Shown here: in pieces, positions 44,164 to 59,277 of the stretch | Numbering within the stretch: position 1 is the first letter of the stretch | Layout: the number at the start of each line of letters is the position of its first letter | DNA from: Serinus canaria | Taxonomy: Eukaryota > Chordata > Aves > Passeriformes > Fringillidae | DNA length: 64,000 nucleotides | Reading direction: 5' to 3' | Assembly: GCF_022539315.1 (NCBI RefSeq) | Contig: NC_066326.1 | Span: 13,594,601 to 13,658,600 of the forward strand | Made by a program: the position numbers and the translations under genes | The notes under the pieces: generated by a model | Told to the model about the DNA's origin: nothing | The model's input: only the letters and a program-made list of their open reading frames with translations | Databases searched by the model: none

Positions 44164-47100
44164 ACAGGTGAGTTGGAGACTGCTCCACATCAGGTTTCTT
44201 AATAGGCAAGATGTTGGAATATTTGTCTCTGCTGAAGCATCTTTAGAATCAAAATTATAACAATTTAGCACAATGACCAGATTATGTTCTCTCAAAACAT
44301 TTAAACAAAGTATGGTGTGAATTATAAAGTGTGATGTGAACTGCCTCCTCTAAAACCACTGACCACAAAGGCCCTACCTAAAGCTCGAACTTCTAGAGCT
44401 GAGCATTACTGGATCCAGTACTGGGCATTTATCTGTTCCCTAGACATCCTCAGCTGGCCAGTGTTAGAGCCAGGATCAAGGGGTTGATCCCACAGGTTCA
44501 GTACAGCTGCCATAATTTGCTGTTCCAACACTAAGGAAAATCTTAATAAAACAAGAGTTGCTTCTAGCACACCCAAGTTAATGTTGGGGCACAGATAATT
44601 CTTGATATTTAGCTTCCAAATTATTACAGCGTTTAAGTTATTGATAAAAAACACCTGCTATATCTTTTTAGTGGTGTGAATGCTTTTCAAATTTACCTAA
44701 AACCTATAAATGCCAACTAGAAATCTACAGCTCAGAACAAACACATTGCTCTGTTTTAGGCAAATGTACACACACAGAAGATTGTAACATAGAAAAAAAA
44801 CTGAGTGCTTTGCTTGTCTGCTTTGGAAGATCTGTGTCTGCCCAAGCTGAAAAGGTCTCCAATCCCTGTGCACAATTAGGACAGCAGAATTCAGGCCAGA
44901 TTTAGCCCTCCAAACAAAGAACTTCTAAGCATGTCTTGGATTTTTATTTTTTTCCTGCGATTTATCCAACAACGATGGTCACTGCAAACCACAGAGCACA
45001 CATTTTACTGCTTGTTACAGCTTATACAAAACAGCTAGCAACTCCAAGCTAAAATATGTGCTATTTTTCTGAACTCATACAGAGCATGCTTGCATAGATA
45101 TAGCACCAAATTATCAAGTAATCATCGCCTGTGGCAGCATCCAACTATTTCTGAAGTTGTGGGAAACCATTCACCAATTTTAACATCTTTCCAAGTGTTA
45201 TTATTTTCATCATCAAAATATCACTGCTTATAAAAATCTTTCAGTATGGGAAGAAAAACTGTATTGGGAAAAGCTTTAGAATAAAATGTGCCAGAATCCA
45301 AGTATTTTGGTGGAGTGAAGATACACGCAACACATGGCTAACTTACAAATGAGGGAATCAATTCTCATAAATGTTTATCAACCTAACAGCTACTGACAGA
45401 GTAAATTCCATTATGAAATAATGATATTCATAAAAATTAACCCACTGTGATTTTTGCCTCTGGTTTTTGTACAAATTTGCTGTAACATGTACTTATTTAT
45501 AGGCTTCCAAAGATGAGTGAGTTCTTTAATCAATTTCAGAGAACCACAGTCTCTGGTCTTTAGCCTTAGGAAAGAGTTCATACATGCAAGAAAATGTGCC
45601 CATGATGGAGTTAATACTACATGTGGGAATATACTAAGTTAGATAACCTGAAAACAGGTACAGTAGCTAAATTACAAAGCTAGGTATTTCAAAAGGCAGG
45701 TTCTGTGTATGATATCTAGGCTTGGCTTAAAAAAAAAAAAAAAATTGACAATCCCTTGAGACTCTACATCCTACTCAGAGTTATAGCAATTCTAACATTT
45801 CATTAATTACAATCTGAAAGCTAAAAACTTCTCTGCTCCCTGGGAGTCAAGTATTTTCATGTGATCACAAGACCACAGCCGTTTATCACTCATTAGCTAA
45901 GTCATTATATTTTTAGTGTTCATGGTTAACACCTCTAATCTGCAAGTAAAATGCATTCACTTAAAATATGAGCAGCCATGAAAAAGTGGCATTAAGATGA
46001 TTCACCCTGCAACTGGGGCTGTCTCAGAGCACCACCTAGTCATTTCTAATCAAGTCAATAGATGAAGAGAAATAAATATAAATCAGTCTTTGCATAAGGA
46101 CACACAATTTTAGGATAAAAAGATCAGTTTTTTCTTCTAGATAGAATGATAAAAATAAGCCCTTTTAACTTCCATTTCTATGTCAAGATAAGGGCTTCTA
46201 ATTGCCCCTTTTTTAATTTTCAGAGAAATAAATATTACACCACAAACTTAAATTTGTAGAGTAACATTCAAATCCAAGGGTTCAACTTGAAGGATTTTCT
46301 TTCATTCCAGTAGGACTTTAATATGCACTATTCATGACTGAAGTCACAGGAAGTGCAAGCAAGCCACCATTTGGAGTTTTCTAACTCTTTTCTAAAATAC
46401 AAGGTCAGAACTTGGTAGGAAAATTCCCAAACTGTCTCTGTGAACAGTAAACCATGGACTTGAAACTCACAGACTTAATTTCTCATGGTTACTCCTCCAA
46501 AGTTTAGAGGGACAGGATAGGATCTGCTGTTACACTCTGAGACTTCCCTCTCTTCAGGCACTGCAAGGGGGTCCCAAGTTGTGCAGTGCAGGAATAGCTG
46601 ATGTTCCAGGGTCCCCCTGCTCAGCACTGACCCTGCACTGGAGTGTCTGAATGCTGCCTGTCAGCTGAGGAAATGCCTCCTGCAGAAAAATGTGAGCCCA
46701 TGTATCTGCCCTTGCCCAAGAAACCAAAGCATCTCCATTATTAGTGACCTCTCTAATAGGTTAGCAAGGAACAGGCATCAGCATCCTACTCTGTAATTAC
46801 AGACTCTAAGTGAGCACACAGGGACTGTGGAGAGACACCCAAATCCTTTAACTTCATTGATAGCTGATGAGGTTACCTTTCAGTTCATATCATTCATGAT
46901 CTAATTCTCAGAACAGATAAGCTTCCCACTATTTATCAAGGTTAAAAAGTATATTATTATGTGAAAACATCAACTTAGGGCCTCTACTACCAGCTTTCTT
47001 CCTGTGAAAAATGAGGAAAAGTGGCAGAAGGAAATGAATAAACAACTCAGTGGAAAAGAGCCTTAGTACCTGGACCTCTGGCACCTTAATTTGTCCTTCA

Positions 47101-47639
47101 CACTTGCCAGGGAATTACTCTGAGATTACTGGTTAATAGTAGCCATACATCTCAAACACAAACTCTTCAAAATTTCCTATGGGAAACAAGAGTCTGACAC
47201 AAAATACTTTTGTGTTTTGTGGGATAAAATGGCTATGTTCACTTGCAATTTAATAGTCTGAAGATTTAAGTAAGATTTCTGTGGGTCTACACTTATTCTT
47301 CCCCATTCTGCAAAAATGTTGTTTACACAGCTGGTTGAAAAATTTCATAATATCATTTAAAGAATAAATCATCTTCACATGACAAATATTCATCTCCAAA
47401 AAAAAAAATCTGAACTCCAAAGATCCCAAATCCAAAGACTGAATTAACTACATGCAAACTTTGTTCTTTACTAGAAGAGAAATTTTTGACTGAGAACTTT
47501 AGAAGTTTTGTACTTCTGTAAAAGCACATTCAGTGCCATTTCATTACTTCATGGTTGAGAAATACAACCGTGAAGTATTTCATGGCTGTAGTAATATTCT
47601 ACAAATCAACATATCAAATAACATAACACTACTATTAAG

Positions 47640-47766
47640 TCTCCATCCCTGGAAGTGTTCAAGGACGGGTAGGATGGGACTCTGAGCAATCTGATCTACT
47701 GCAAGGGACATTGGCACTAGACCATCTTTAAGGCCCCTTCCAACCTAAACCAAGATTGTGATTCTC
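47640..47766 (+). mobile_element. CR1 LINE 3'-end fragment
   Basis: The plus strand reads CCATCCCTGGAAGTGTTCAA, later GGATGGGACTCTGAGCAATC, then CATCTTTAAGGCCCCTTCCA followed by ACCTAAACC, and ends in GATTGTGATTCTC, a degenerate form of the CR1 terminal ATTCTATGATTCT repeat. It lies antisense to CACNA1D. Confidence 0.9.
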
Positions 47767-50700
47767 ATCTTTTTATTGCTAAGTGATGAAATGCAGAATT
47801 CAAACATTTCTGAAGACAGAATCTTGCAATTCAAAAACACCTTCAGTGGTACCATTCCCACCAGTTGGACAGGTCCCATAATTTTGAACATTCCAATTAT
47901 CACCTTTTCTTTTGCCATGTGCAATCTCTGCTGAATGGGGTGTGGCCTGCCTTGGCTTCATTGACAGATCACCTGTTCAAGGAGACCCTGAACTTCCCAA
48001 TTAAATACTGAGGGCTGTTTTTGCCACCAATATAGCAAATAGAGGCTTAACATTAGCATTTCCAGAGACACATGAGACTCTGCCTGGAAGCTTACTGTAT
48101 CTTCTGAGACATCTAACATTAACTCCCCCAAATTTCCTGTCCTACTGCTGTTTACCTAAATGTCACTGCTTCTGCTGTATCACTATGGGAACAGTGGCTG
48201 TTCCTTCTGTTCCCATATTGCCACTACCAATCACTTTTTCTTCACCAAAATTTGCTGCCAAAACACTCTACATCCTCAAATTTAAAATACAGCCTCTAAC
48301 AACAAAATTCTCCAGAAGCACTCTCCAGAACGTCAGCCAAACCATTTCCAGATAAAGACAAAGCAACTGTTTTGAGAGAACTCCCTAGATATCATTCCAC
48401 TGTCTATACAAACCCCATTTACCATATCTGGATTTTCACAGCCTCAAATTTACTTTTCCTTTCAACAACCTTTTAAAGCAGAAAGTTTTATTGGCAGAAA
48501 CTAGAATTCTAAAAAGATAAATATCCTGTTCAAGAATACCAAGAAGTTCAGGGCAAACTAGAACATTCAGTGCTCATCCCTGAAGTTCTTAGCTAAGGTC
48601 TTACCTATGTTCTCTTACCCTTTCCCTTATAGCACAAACTAGTTGACTTTCTTAGCCCACATACTTCAGCACTCCTTTTGAAGAAAACAACCAGTTCTGA
48701 AAGCATGAAAACTAATAAAGCCTGATCCCTTCAACCTGCCATTGTTTGGGTTTTGGGATAACAAGTGGCCTGCATGTGGGGGAAAGAAGAAACACAAAGT
48801 TTCTCTCCCTGTTCTCAAAAATCATGTAAAAATAACTTGGAAATGTTTGTTACTGCTTTATTTGGTTGAAATCAGATGCTCTCAGAAGCTGAAGCTAAAT
48901 CAGCAGCCCATGCATTTCTCATCCATACTGATACACACTCTGAGCCATGCAGTACTCAGGGAAAACAGAGATGTGGGAAGCAGCCCCACAACAGGAGACC
49001 AAGCCCTTTACTAAAAAAGTCACAAGTCTAACCCGTGCTGACAGTCAGGTCTGTGCATGCTCAGTCTACCTGGGCTCAATCTGCATTAACTGGGGGTGTT
49101 AAGACTGCAAAGCCTCCAGGAAGTTTCTGAGTTCAGGGTAAGGCCCTCTTATGGCATTAGGAATGCAGATGGCACACGTGCCTGGCTCAGGGTGGGCTGG
49201 CACCAACACCCCTGTGACCACACAGACACACAGCAAAACCACATGGCCTTTGCCAAAAACATGGTTTAGTGACTTTCACTTCAAAAGATTATTTAATTTT
49301 ACTTAAGAAAAAAAGTAAAACATTTTAAGTGCCATTCAACTTGGTACTAGAATGGGGAAAAGCTTTCTGGTCCACACTGTGCCCGGAGAATGAGAGCAGC
49401 TGAGGCACCTCAACAGGACCAACAGAGCCAGTCACAGACTTTGTCCCTGGAACTATTCATCTCCAGCCTTCAAACATGGAAGTATCATTTTATACCATGA
49501 GATTTATAGGTACAGCTCAGGTAAATATTGTTCCTTTTTATCACTGAATTTCTCATTTCATTTTTCTGAAGTCAGTCATGCCAAGAGATTTTGAGACCTT
49601 ATTATAATAAACATACAAGAGGTACATAATTTTGTGGGTTGCTTTCTTTCAGATTTTTCCTTTTCTATAGCAAGAAATAGAATATGATATAAAGTTACTT
49701 GAACTCAGAACTACTAAGTATTCTTGTGATGAAGATAAGCATACAATCACTTAAATATCTTTTCATGATGGATAACATTAATGCCACACAACATTGGTAT
49801 GTGTTTTAAAGGATTCTGGATGAATACATGAAAAAAATCAGTAATGGCATCATAATAAATCCAACAGAGTGAACACTGCACTAACAAAATGTCTGCTAAA
49901 CATAATACAGCTTTGGGGTATTTGCTACTCAGTTCCTTGGAAGGACTGCATTTGTCTGATTAGCTGAGCTGCAGAAGATGCTCTCTTGCTGGAGGCTGCT
50001 GCACTCTGCAGCCACCGTCAGCAACCCAGAAAAGTATAATTATTAAACTACTGAACCTTATTAACCAACACTTCTCATGCTCATATTCTTCCACTGTAAA
50101 GAGATTTCCTTTATGCTGAACAAATGTAAGCAGCTCTGTGGGCTCCTTTCTGCCACTGGATCTCCCACAAGGTTTTACTGAAATGCTGCCTGGTGGTTCA
50201 GCACAACATACAGAAGCTGTCAGGTGTGATTAAATCCAACATATCACCTGGTTTGTATCACAAGAGAAAAGGACAACTAAAACAACTGGGCAAATGAATC
50301 TTCTATTTCCCTCAAACCAATACTTGATGTATCTTAATTATTGCAAAATTTGCAACAAAAATAAATCTGAAGACCAAATTCTGAGCTTCTGCAGGTTCTT
50401 TGTCTACTGTGATCCCTTCACCTTTAGCAACCCACACAGACCATGGCTTGTATTATCTGATTTACCACACTAACAAATAGCAAGATTCAGGTCCTTAATA
50501 ACAGCATCACCCAAAGGTAGAATTCTCCAAGATTGCAAACTGGTAACAGGTCTCTACCCCCTTGAATAATGATCAGGGTGAAAAAAAATCATAACAGCAA
50601 CAGACTTAGACACTGCCCAAACTTCTAGCCATGCATCTAAACAAAAAACAAAAAATGTGCTGGCACAATACCTTTTAAGAAGGGATGGGCAGGGGAAATC

Positions 50701-53700
50701 TTGATTCATAACGAAACAAATCCCTGCAACTCAATCTGCCTATGATTTCAAAGTTTAATTAATTCCTAAAAACATTGAAAAATCAAATCATGCATCATGG
50801 TCAGCCATGATGACTTATTGAAAAATCACAGAATTATGAGCTTACATTTCAAATCTTTAGATAAAGTTTGCTTCAAATGCTGAAGTCAAGCACCTACATT
50901 TCTGAGAAATACCACACAGTGCCATCAAAGGATCCTTCAAAAAACAAAAGGAACTCTAGAAGTCTTTTTCTTCATAAAAATAACCATGAAAATAATCACA
51001 AACAATTTTAAGTGGCTAATCGGTTTTACCAAGTGAATCTTGTACAAGCAGAAACAACACTCAGTCTCAATCCCTTCTGAAGCAGGCAGTGGGGAGGAAA
51101 TACACTGATATTCAATTTGCAATTCATTAAATGAAAATGTTATCACAAATGATTACACTATGACCAAAAAAAAAAAAAAACAAGTCACTTCCATCCTAAT
51201 TAATATTCTCCCACTATCACTCTATATTCATTTAACCTTTCTTTGTGGCCCTATTCTTACACATGGCCCTGCAAAAGAAAGGTTTTAGTGCATGACAGAA
51301 GGATAAACAAATCTGAGTTCTTGCAAAATGAATAGCAAACCAAATCACACATTCAATTAACCATGACCAAAACCAGTTTGTCATTAAAGCTCACCAGATT
51401 AGAAACTGCATTTCAGTTGATTTAACAGCTACATGAATCTCTTGAAATACTCAGGGACCAGCTTTCTAGAAGCACACAGAATTATTCCAGTTCTGCTCAA
51501 ATTGAGCAAGCCACCCTTTTGCAAGACTTGCAAAAACCATGGGTTCCAACTCTGGTATTTCAAGACACAGCACTCACACACAAACCATGGTAAAAACAAG
51601 CACAGCTCTCAAAGCCTAAGATACATCTGATCTGAACATCTTACAAGAAAGTCAACACCCATACTCTGCATAACTTTAAAACAAGGTTTATAGAAAAAAC
51701 CCAAGTAATATTTATGGCAATCTGCATTTGGTGTGGCATTAATACATGGCAACATGGGAAGCTTCTCAGTTATGTGGTGTTCTGGTTTTGAGTAAAACTT
51801 CCAGAAAGAACTTTCAGGTTTCCTTTGGCATAGCAGCTACTGTCAAGGAACAAAACCATAACTAATGTTTTGTTAGGTTTACATACTCAATATTGGAGTA
51901 AACAAGTAATTCACATGCTTTCCAGGAAGTCAGTAAAATAGTTTTATCACCAGGATTTTTCATGGGTTTTTTCAGAGTATTTCAAAATCTTACTCTACTC
52001 CAACAGTTTGCATATAAAGTACAAACTTCTCCCACTCATCTTAAATGCTCAATTTATATTTCAATTACAGCTATTTTAATACCAAATCTAACTACTTTCC
52101 CCACTGACCACTCAAATGATACAGTAACCCATATGATTGTTCTGTTTTTAAATTAACAGGTTTACTTTTATTACAATCTGTCTATACTTAAATATTTCAC
52201 AGGCATATCTTCATCAAGCAGGAAGTAAGGGAAAAAGAGTGGGGAATCACTGCTCTCCATATAGAGAAACCCAAAAAAAGCAGTTTTCTCTACCAGTGCA
52301 GCACTATTGTGTTTGGGGACTGACTTTAGGCTATAATAGAAAAGAACTCTTTCTGGTGGAAGCTCTCTCCCCAGGCAGCTTGCCAGCAGTGCACTACCAG
52401 CAAACCTCTTAAAGGAGAGACAAGCCCTTAGTAGGAATTCCCCACAGGAACATGCTTGCAACTTTGAACATGGAAAAAACATTTCCCTTCAAATGGCAAT
52501 GATTAAGTACATCTTTTTGTAAGACCTTCTGGTCTGGACAACCAAGAACCTCTCTCTTATATATAAAAAAAAGTTTTGTAGTGTCATTACCCGAAATCTG
52601 TAACACCAAACTGAAGATCTTTACATACCCTTATACTCCAAACAGACATTTTAGGATCAGCTGCTTCAGCACAGATACAGTTTTACTGGGACACACAAAA
52701 TAAAGTAAAGAGAAACAAGGACTTGACTGTGTGATTGCCACACCTCTACAAACCCAAATGACCTTTCTGCCAGTTGGAAATTGCCAGTCATCCTGGTCAC
52801 AGCTTTCCCTTGGGAATGTCTCTCTTCCTACACCAGAGAGTGAAATACAAGTTCTATTTCATTCACAGCTAGAGAGGGACTTGACACATGCAATTACATT
52901 CAGCAGAAAAATCCAAGAGCTATGTCACATTACTGGGGTAGTGCAGCGCAGACAGTGCACAGAACTTACTGCAGGATAAAGGGGGACTAAAACACAAACT
53001 CAGAATTCTCATCTGTTTTGCAGAGGTGTGCATTGCAACACAAAAGAAAAAAGTTTCCTAAATTCAAAATCTGCATTGAAAAAAAAACAAACTAATCCAT
53101 AATAATTAGTTAATGCACATTACTGAAATTTTGGGCTGACAGTAATATTAAACAAAGAATTGAAATTGAAATAGGAAGAAAGGGATGAGTACTAAATTAC
53201 AACATTTTTTTCTAATCCCCTTGCAGAAATGTCATCTATTGAGAAATTCTTGCAAATATGCAAAGGTTACTGATGCACTTTCTTTGACCTAATAACCATG
53301 AAATAACTTTATTATTCATTTTCAGAGAGATAAGGCATGTTGTTCTTGTAGTTAAATAGTTATTTCATGGGTTTTTGAACAAGAAATACAAGTCAGGGTA
53401 TTGATGTATGTGAAAAATAGCAAAAAACATTATCAGAACTAACCCTCAGAGCATTGGCATTTAGACAAAAAAACTGACCCAAGTCTCCCAATTTTACTGT
53501 GTGGGGATTATTTTTTTCAAAATTGAGCTAATGATTTTCTCAAAAGCCCCTCCTATTCATACACAGACAAGTAAATACATTTCACTGACTTGAATCAATG
53601 CACAATATAAAATTCCTATGATATATCAGATACAATTAGATCCTATATTTTTGAATTTTTTTCAGCTAAAACTTAATTATATTTTCTCTTAAAACAAATT

Positions 53701-54996
53701 AATCTGGTATCTTTAGTATGGGTAGCTTGGCTAAGTATACATAAGTCATTATAAGGTCTCCACCATGTTTTCCCAAGCAAAGTGAAGTATTTTCAGTAGA
53801 GTCCAAATTATTTTGCATCTTTCCTCAAAAGTTTACTTGGGTGACTTTCATGCCAGCTAACAGGGACATTAGGAGAGTGCATTAGCTAAGAATCCAAAGA
53901 TAGAAAAATATCAGAAAGGCAGTATCAAAAAGTTATTTAGATTGGAAGACATTTCTAAGTGAGTGGAAAGAGAACCAGGCCTTAAAGACCCTTGAGCTGA
54001 AAAAGTAAACATAGCAAAGGCAGTAGATAAACACAAAAATCCTTCTAAGATACAACACTGAGCACTTAGCACTTAAACAAAAAAATCTTTAGTATTATTT
54101 ACTAAACGAGATTAAAATTTATGGAATTCTACAACAATATTTTCAGATAATCTCCTTATAAAGGACAACTGGGTGCCAGGTAAAAACCACCAACCTTTTC
54201 AATGGATGGATTAATTAGTCATGTGGCCCCAGAACTGAATGAGTCATCGAGTTGCTAATGAGATAAGGACAGGAAGCTTGACACCTCTAAGTCAAGAGTT
54301 CAACCGGTTCTTCTCAGAGTACTCTCCTGCTGTGCCCTAGATTGAAGGCACAACACTGGCTTTCCTCCTGCTGAAGGGACTCAAAGAGCCCTGCAAAGCT
54401 ACTTACAGAGGAAATCTTGGCCTGAAAGTAGGACACAAACATTACCTTTCTCCAGCAGTGTGCCCCACTACGGCTCTCCCAGCCCCTGGGATAAAGAGGA
54501 GGCACCCAGGACCATCAGCACGGCCCTGCTCTGCCAGCACTGGCTGAGAGACAGTCTTCAGCACATGGCCTCACTCAGAGGCTTCCCCACTGACACTGCA
54601 CTCAGACAAGGCTGAAGAATCCTGTTATCAGGGGTACAGAGACTTGTAATTACCATTAGGGGCCCTTTGTGCACTACAGGCAAGTTCTCGACTCGTGGGG
54701 CTTTGCCAGTTTGCTGCCATTTCCACAGCTGGGTGTCCCAGCCCTGACTCTGCTGTCAATCTCCTCTCGAGTAGAACAGTGTCACCACACAAACCTTGGG
54801 GTCTAGTCACAAGAGATGCAGGGCAACCAAAGATTCAACTCAAACTTCAGGGGTGTCATTTTCAGCAACTCTGGATGGATGGATGCCTTCTGATTGTTCA
54901 TATTTACTTATTGAAAAGAAGAAAAGAAAAAGAACAACCAACAATGTCTCTACCACTGCCAAAATCCATTGTATGCTGCTGGTCTGCCTGCACATG

Positions 54997-55310
54997 ATAA
55001 AGAAAGAAGCCCAGTGCAAGTTGGGCAATGGAAAGGCAGCAGGAGACAAAACACAGAACAGAACGTGGGACAGCAGGATGACACCAGGAAGACAAATTGA
55101 GGTAGGAGAAGGAGATGGAGAAAAACATGTTGCACAAGAGGACAAACAGAAGAGAAAACACAAAGAAAAGCCAGAGGGTAGAGGCAAAAGATAACAAGAA
55201 AGAAATGAAGTGGGAAGTGGGAAGTTAAAGACAAAAGACATGAAGGGAAATAACAGAGCACAGATGAGGAATAAAGGAAAAACAACCAGAAATAAAATAT
55301 ATTAAAGGAA
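54997..55310 (+). repeat. Purine-rich tract, about 300 bp
   Basis: The plus strand is strongly enriched in A and G (for example GAGGTAGGAGAAGGAGATGG and GAAGTGGGAAGTGGGAAG) with scattered pyrimidines. The gene's strand is accordingly pyrimidine-rich. Because stop codons need A or a purine pair, several minus-strand frames stay open for over 100 codons here; they are compositional artefacts, not genes. Confidence 0.75.
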
Positions 55311-58300
55311 ACCCTTTCTGCAAGAAACTGCTTCTTATCAAGGTCAGACAAGAAACACTTCCAAAAAGAAGAGCTTAATCAAGCATGGAAAGTTCAGATT
55401 ACCTGAAACTTCTGAAAGTAGAAGAAAGATACTACCTTAAATTATGAAGCAGGATTTCATCCCAAAGTACATTGCCCCTGCTCTGCTCTAAGAGAAAACT
55501 TCTCAATTCCATAATAGTTTCACCCATCTACTTGAGGAAGAACAGGGCCTACTTCTGTCAGTACAGTCAGTGATTAGGGACTAATTATTGATGAAGTAGA
55601 ATTCAGGCTGAAGTTCATCACTGTGTGCCGCAGTCCATGCAATTCACACAGCCATGAGAGAACTACTCCAGTTAAACTACAGAAAAGAGGATCCCTTTCT
55701 CCTGCCTCTCCTGGCACACAAAGATACATGAAGGTGCTTTAGACAAAGGATTACACAAATTTTCCCACTGAACACAGGGCTGTAGCCCTTGGTAAGTGGT
55801 CAAGCACAGTCCAGACTGAATTTGATTCTGCACTTCTGTTTTGTTTGAATGCATTGTTTTCTGTCACTCATTACTAACACCTCTTTCCTGGCAGAGTATG
55901 ACCCTGAAACCACTGAGCAAGGAGGTAACTGTACTGCACCCTTGATCCCAGAGACAGGCAAAAAGGCCAAACACAAACCAGAACTTGTGCATTCAGAACA
56001 CAAAAAGACATACCAAAGGAAAAAAACTAATAATGAAAGGGACACCTATTCCTACATCATTGCTTACCATTACCATCTGCTTAATTCAGTCACCAATATA
56101 CTGAAGAAACCTTTTCTTGCTTCCCTAAATTATCATAAATATCTCATAGCATGCTGCTGGATCTGTCACAAAAACATCAGTAATCACAGCTTGCAAATCA
56201 AAGACAAGTGACCAACACAGAAACACACAGTGGGACCATACTTACACCAGCAGTTTTCTATAAATAGTCTACTGTTCCAAAAGGAAGGGTTTGGAAATCT
56301 CTCACACAACTTTATCTTAAGATATTCAGGATTAAAGACAGATTCATTTCCAAGAATAAATGATACCTAAGATACAGCCTATTTTTAAAAACATAAGGAT
56401 GCATTTGATTCACTATTTTTCTTAAGACACATACACCTGTTTCTTACAATGTTTGTTATATATTTGGTTATAAAATTCATTTTGCCATTACTACTGCAAC
56501 ATACAAGAGACTTTGTGCTGGAAGCATTAATGAGAAAGGAAGAGCATGGCTCACACACCCAGAGTTTAGGTGGTTGACACAGGGTCATTGTTTCACTGGC
56601 TCAGCCACAGGCAAAGACAGACTCAGAAACCCTCTCAGGTTTCTTTTACAAGTCCTAGAAACTCCATCACACAGCCTGTGCCTTCTAAGCTCCACCACAG
56701 AGAGGAGGGAACACCTGCTCTGCACATACATCCTTGCACTGAGGTCACCACTGCAAACTTTCCAAGTCATAAAAGATGAACACTTGGCCTGCTCAAATTC
56801 TCACATATTTACGTTCTCATGAGCCCAACCAAAAATGAACAAGTTTACATTTCTAGTTCCCATTTGCCAGTGTTACACCGGTTTTTCCTGAGGCTGATTA
56901 CAAATTATGTCTATTTCGCGTTCATAGAAAAACCCCACGTGGATAAATACTTCATTTTTCTGTTTATAAATGTTTTTTAAAAAGGAGCCAGCTCAGCTAG
57001 CTGATGGAAAGCAATTCATCAATTCAATGTAGCAACACTGAGAGAACCAAGCCAGATATAATATCCATATGCAAACTAACATTTATGAAGAAGAACTTGA
57101 ATTTGAGCCCAGGTGGGGTCTCCTAGCAAGACCAAGGGAGCCAAAATCCTGCCAAAGGTTCAATGATGATTAATATTTGGTCTGTTCACAAAGCAGATGA
57201 AAGGTCTGACTATGATTAACAGAATAATCCCTACTCCCAGTATAAGACAGTCCTCTCTCCAACCCTTACTGACACAAGCACCTCAAGCAGCAGCAAACAC
57301 AGGATCCAGCAGGCTCCCAAGCAAGCCTGAAGAGTTCTCAATCAGCTCTTCTCCTATTCCCTCATAGTGCACTTGAATCCACACTAACCAAGGAAAATTG
57401 TCAGTGCAATACCAGAGGAGACACATGGACCCAAACCACTGGGTAACATATTTCATGGTAGAGAACCCCAGTCATAGGAAAAGCCAAAGCTGCTCATTCC
57501 AGAACTGTTTATTTTATTAGATATGTCTGTGTGCTCCCTTATTGAGCTTAAATCTGACCCAGCAGTTCAAAGTACATAGCCAGTATAAATTCTGCTCTTT
57601 GAGCAAACTTAGTGGAATGACTTAACCTCAGGATAAACAGGATGCAAATTTAAATGAGAATTTGAGATCACTTAATGGCCAACTAAACTTTATATACATA
57701 TACCTGGAGGGGTTTGAGAGCCCTTCTCCTTGAAATAGATAAGGTTTAAGAATCTCTTACTAAAAAAAACCAAAAAAACAGACCAATTATTATTCCTTAG
57801 ACTAGCCTGGCCACATCAAATAAAAAAAGATAAATCATCAAGGATGAAAATGGTCATTGTCTTTCTAAACATTAGCACATTGCAGAATTGAAATTGGCTC
57901 AGAAACACCAGACAGTAACCTAACAAAACTAATGCTAGAAACATTTTCCAAGATGATTAGCCTCTGACACAAGAAACTGCTTTACCCTTTTCATGTAATG
58001 CTTTCTGAAATTAGTTATTAGCAGATCTCGGGGTGGACTGACAGCTATGGAGATTTGTGCCCTGAATTTCTCAGGGGGAAAACAGAAAGTCTGTTGGTTG
58101 GCTGGATACACCAACAGCTGCATAACTCTTTCTTTACACTGACCTGAATTAGTCTTTCATCAGCAATTTTTATTGTCCATATTTATTTAATTGCAATTAA
58201 AAAGTCTTCTACACAAAATAATTACTTTAAGAAAAATAAACATATACACACCAAAAGTTACACAAATGTGTTGATAGAAGATCTCATATCAGCCCTAATT

Positions 58301-59171
58301 TTCCAGGTAAATGAATACAGCATTATCTACTTCTTGGTACCCAGTTCTTTATTTTATGAACTTCCTTTGCCATCCAAAGAGTCACATGTAGATTATGAGT
58401 GCACAAAACCACTCCACTATTTCCAGATAGAGTTTAATATAAACAATAAAATCATTGCAACATCATTCACTATTACCCTTGACAGCCTTTGTAAGTATTA
58501 GAGAATTTTAAAAAATTAGTTTCCATTATATCTTTTCAAGTACAACCCTAGTATACTGTTTTCAACCAAAAAAATACATCTCCACACACCACTTACTGCA
58601 ATACCATCCCTATTTGAAAGATCATTTATACCAGCAGTGACTACTTTGAAAATTCACACTGATGCTCCTATCACTTTAAAATGTATTAATACAAAATCTC
58701 CCACCACACTCTCATTAAAAATTAAAATACCCAGTAAAATAAACAGCCAAATAAAACCATTAAAAAGTGCAAACAGAGTAGACAAGTACACTAGGGAAGG
58801 CAGTAAACCTTCAAGTCCGAAACAAGTGTCAGAAACAGTAACAGCTAGTAAATATATGTAATCAATATAAGCAATGGAAACAAATTAAACCTTTTTTGCC
58901 ACACAAATATATGAACATACACAGCATATTAATGCACATTCCTTTCCAAAGAATTTTACTGATAAAAAACCTAATTTTGAACACATGACAAAGTAACACT
59001 TAGTACTGGGGGGGAAGGGGGGAACACAAAGCAATTCTATATACATTTTGTGTAACACTATATACCAGTTTCTTTTCCTGAAATTACCTATATTTGGTGC
59101 AATCTCAAATACTAGCAGTTAATCACATTAAAAACACAGCAAACAAAAAATAAAAATTCAAGATTACTTAC

Positions 59172-59277
59172 CAAATTATGATTAGTTGAATTAGAATCAT
59201 CTTCTGGGAATGGGATGTAAACAGCTAAGGCCACACAATTGGCAAAAATAGACAGTAGTATAAATATGTCAAATGGT
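59172..59277 (-). CDS. CACNA1D: CACNA1D coding exon 3: transmembrane segment IS1
   Basis: The exon contributes one base that completes the Lys codon shared with exon 2, then 35 codons. The protein begins [20 protein letters not shown], the hydrophobic first transmembrane helix (IS1) of domain I of the voltage-gated calcium channel, and continues [15 protein letters not shown] into the extracellular IS1-IS2 loop. N-S-T in this loop is an N-glycosylation sequon. The acceptor is TTTTCCAG|A (CAG at 59280-59278) with a short, purine-interrupted pyrimidine tract; the donor is TTG|GTAAGT (59171-59166), a consensus site. The exon is 106 bp, as in related L-type genes, and joins exon 2 in frame to read E-W-K-P-F-D. 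Human Cav1.3 has [13 protein letters not shown] here, so the differences are conservative (Ala to Ser, Ile to Val). Confidence 0.97.

Larger units (their letters stand above)
35923..54996. other. Intron 3 segment with CR1 fragments and homopolymers, no genes
   Basis: Holds the two short CR1 ends at 40751 and 47640 and the poly(A) tracts listed separately. GC-richer patches occur at about 41000-41460 and 46540-46720. No exon, RNA gene or other element was recognised. Confidence 0.65.

Noticed and set aside
54840..55351. Three overlapping minus-strand frames of 97-133 codons, Phe/Ser/Leu/Cys-rich
   Set aside because: They are by-products of the purine-rich tract; all frames are open together and the composition is that of translated pyrimidine runs.
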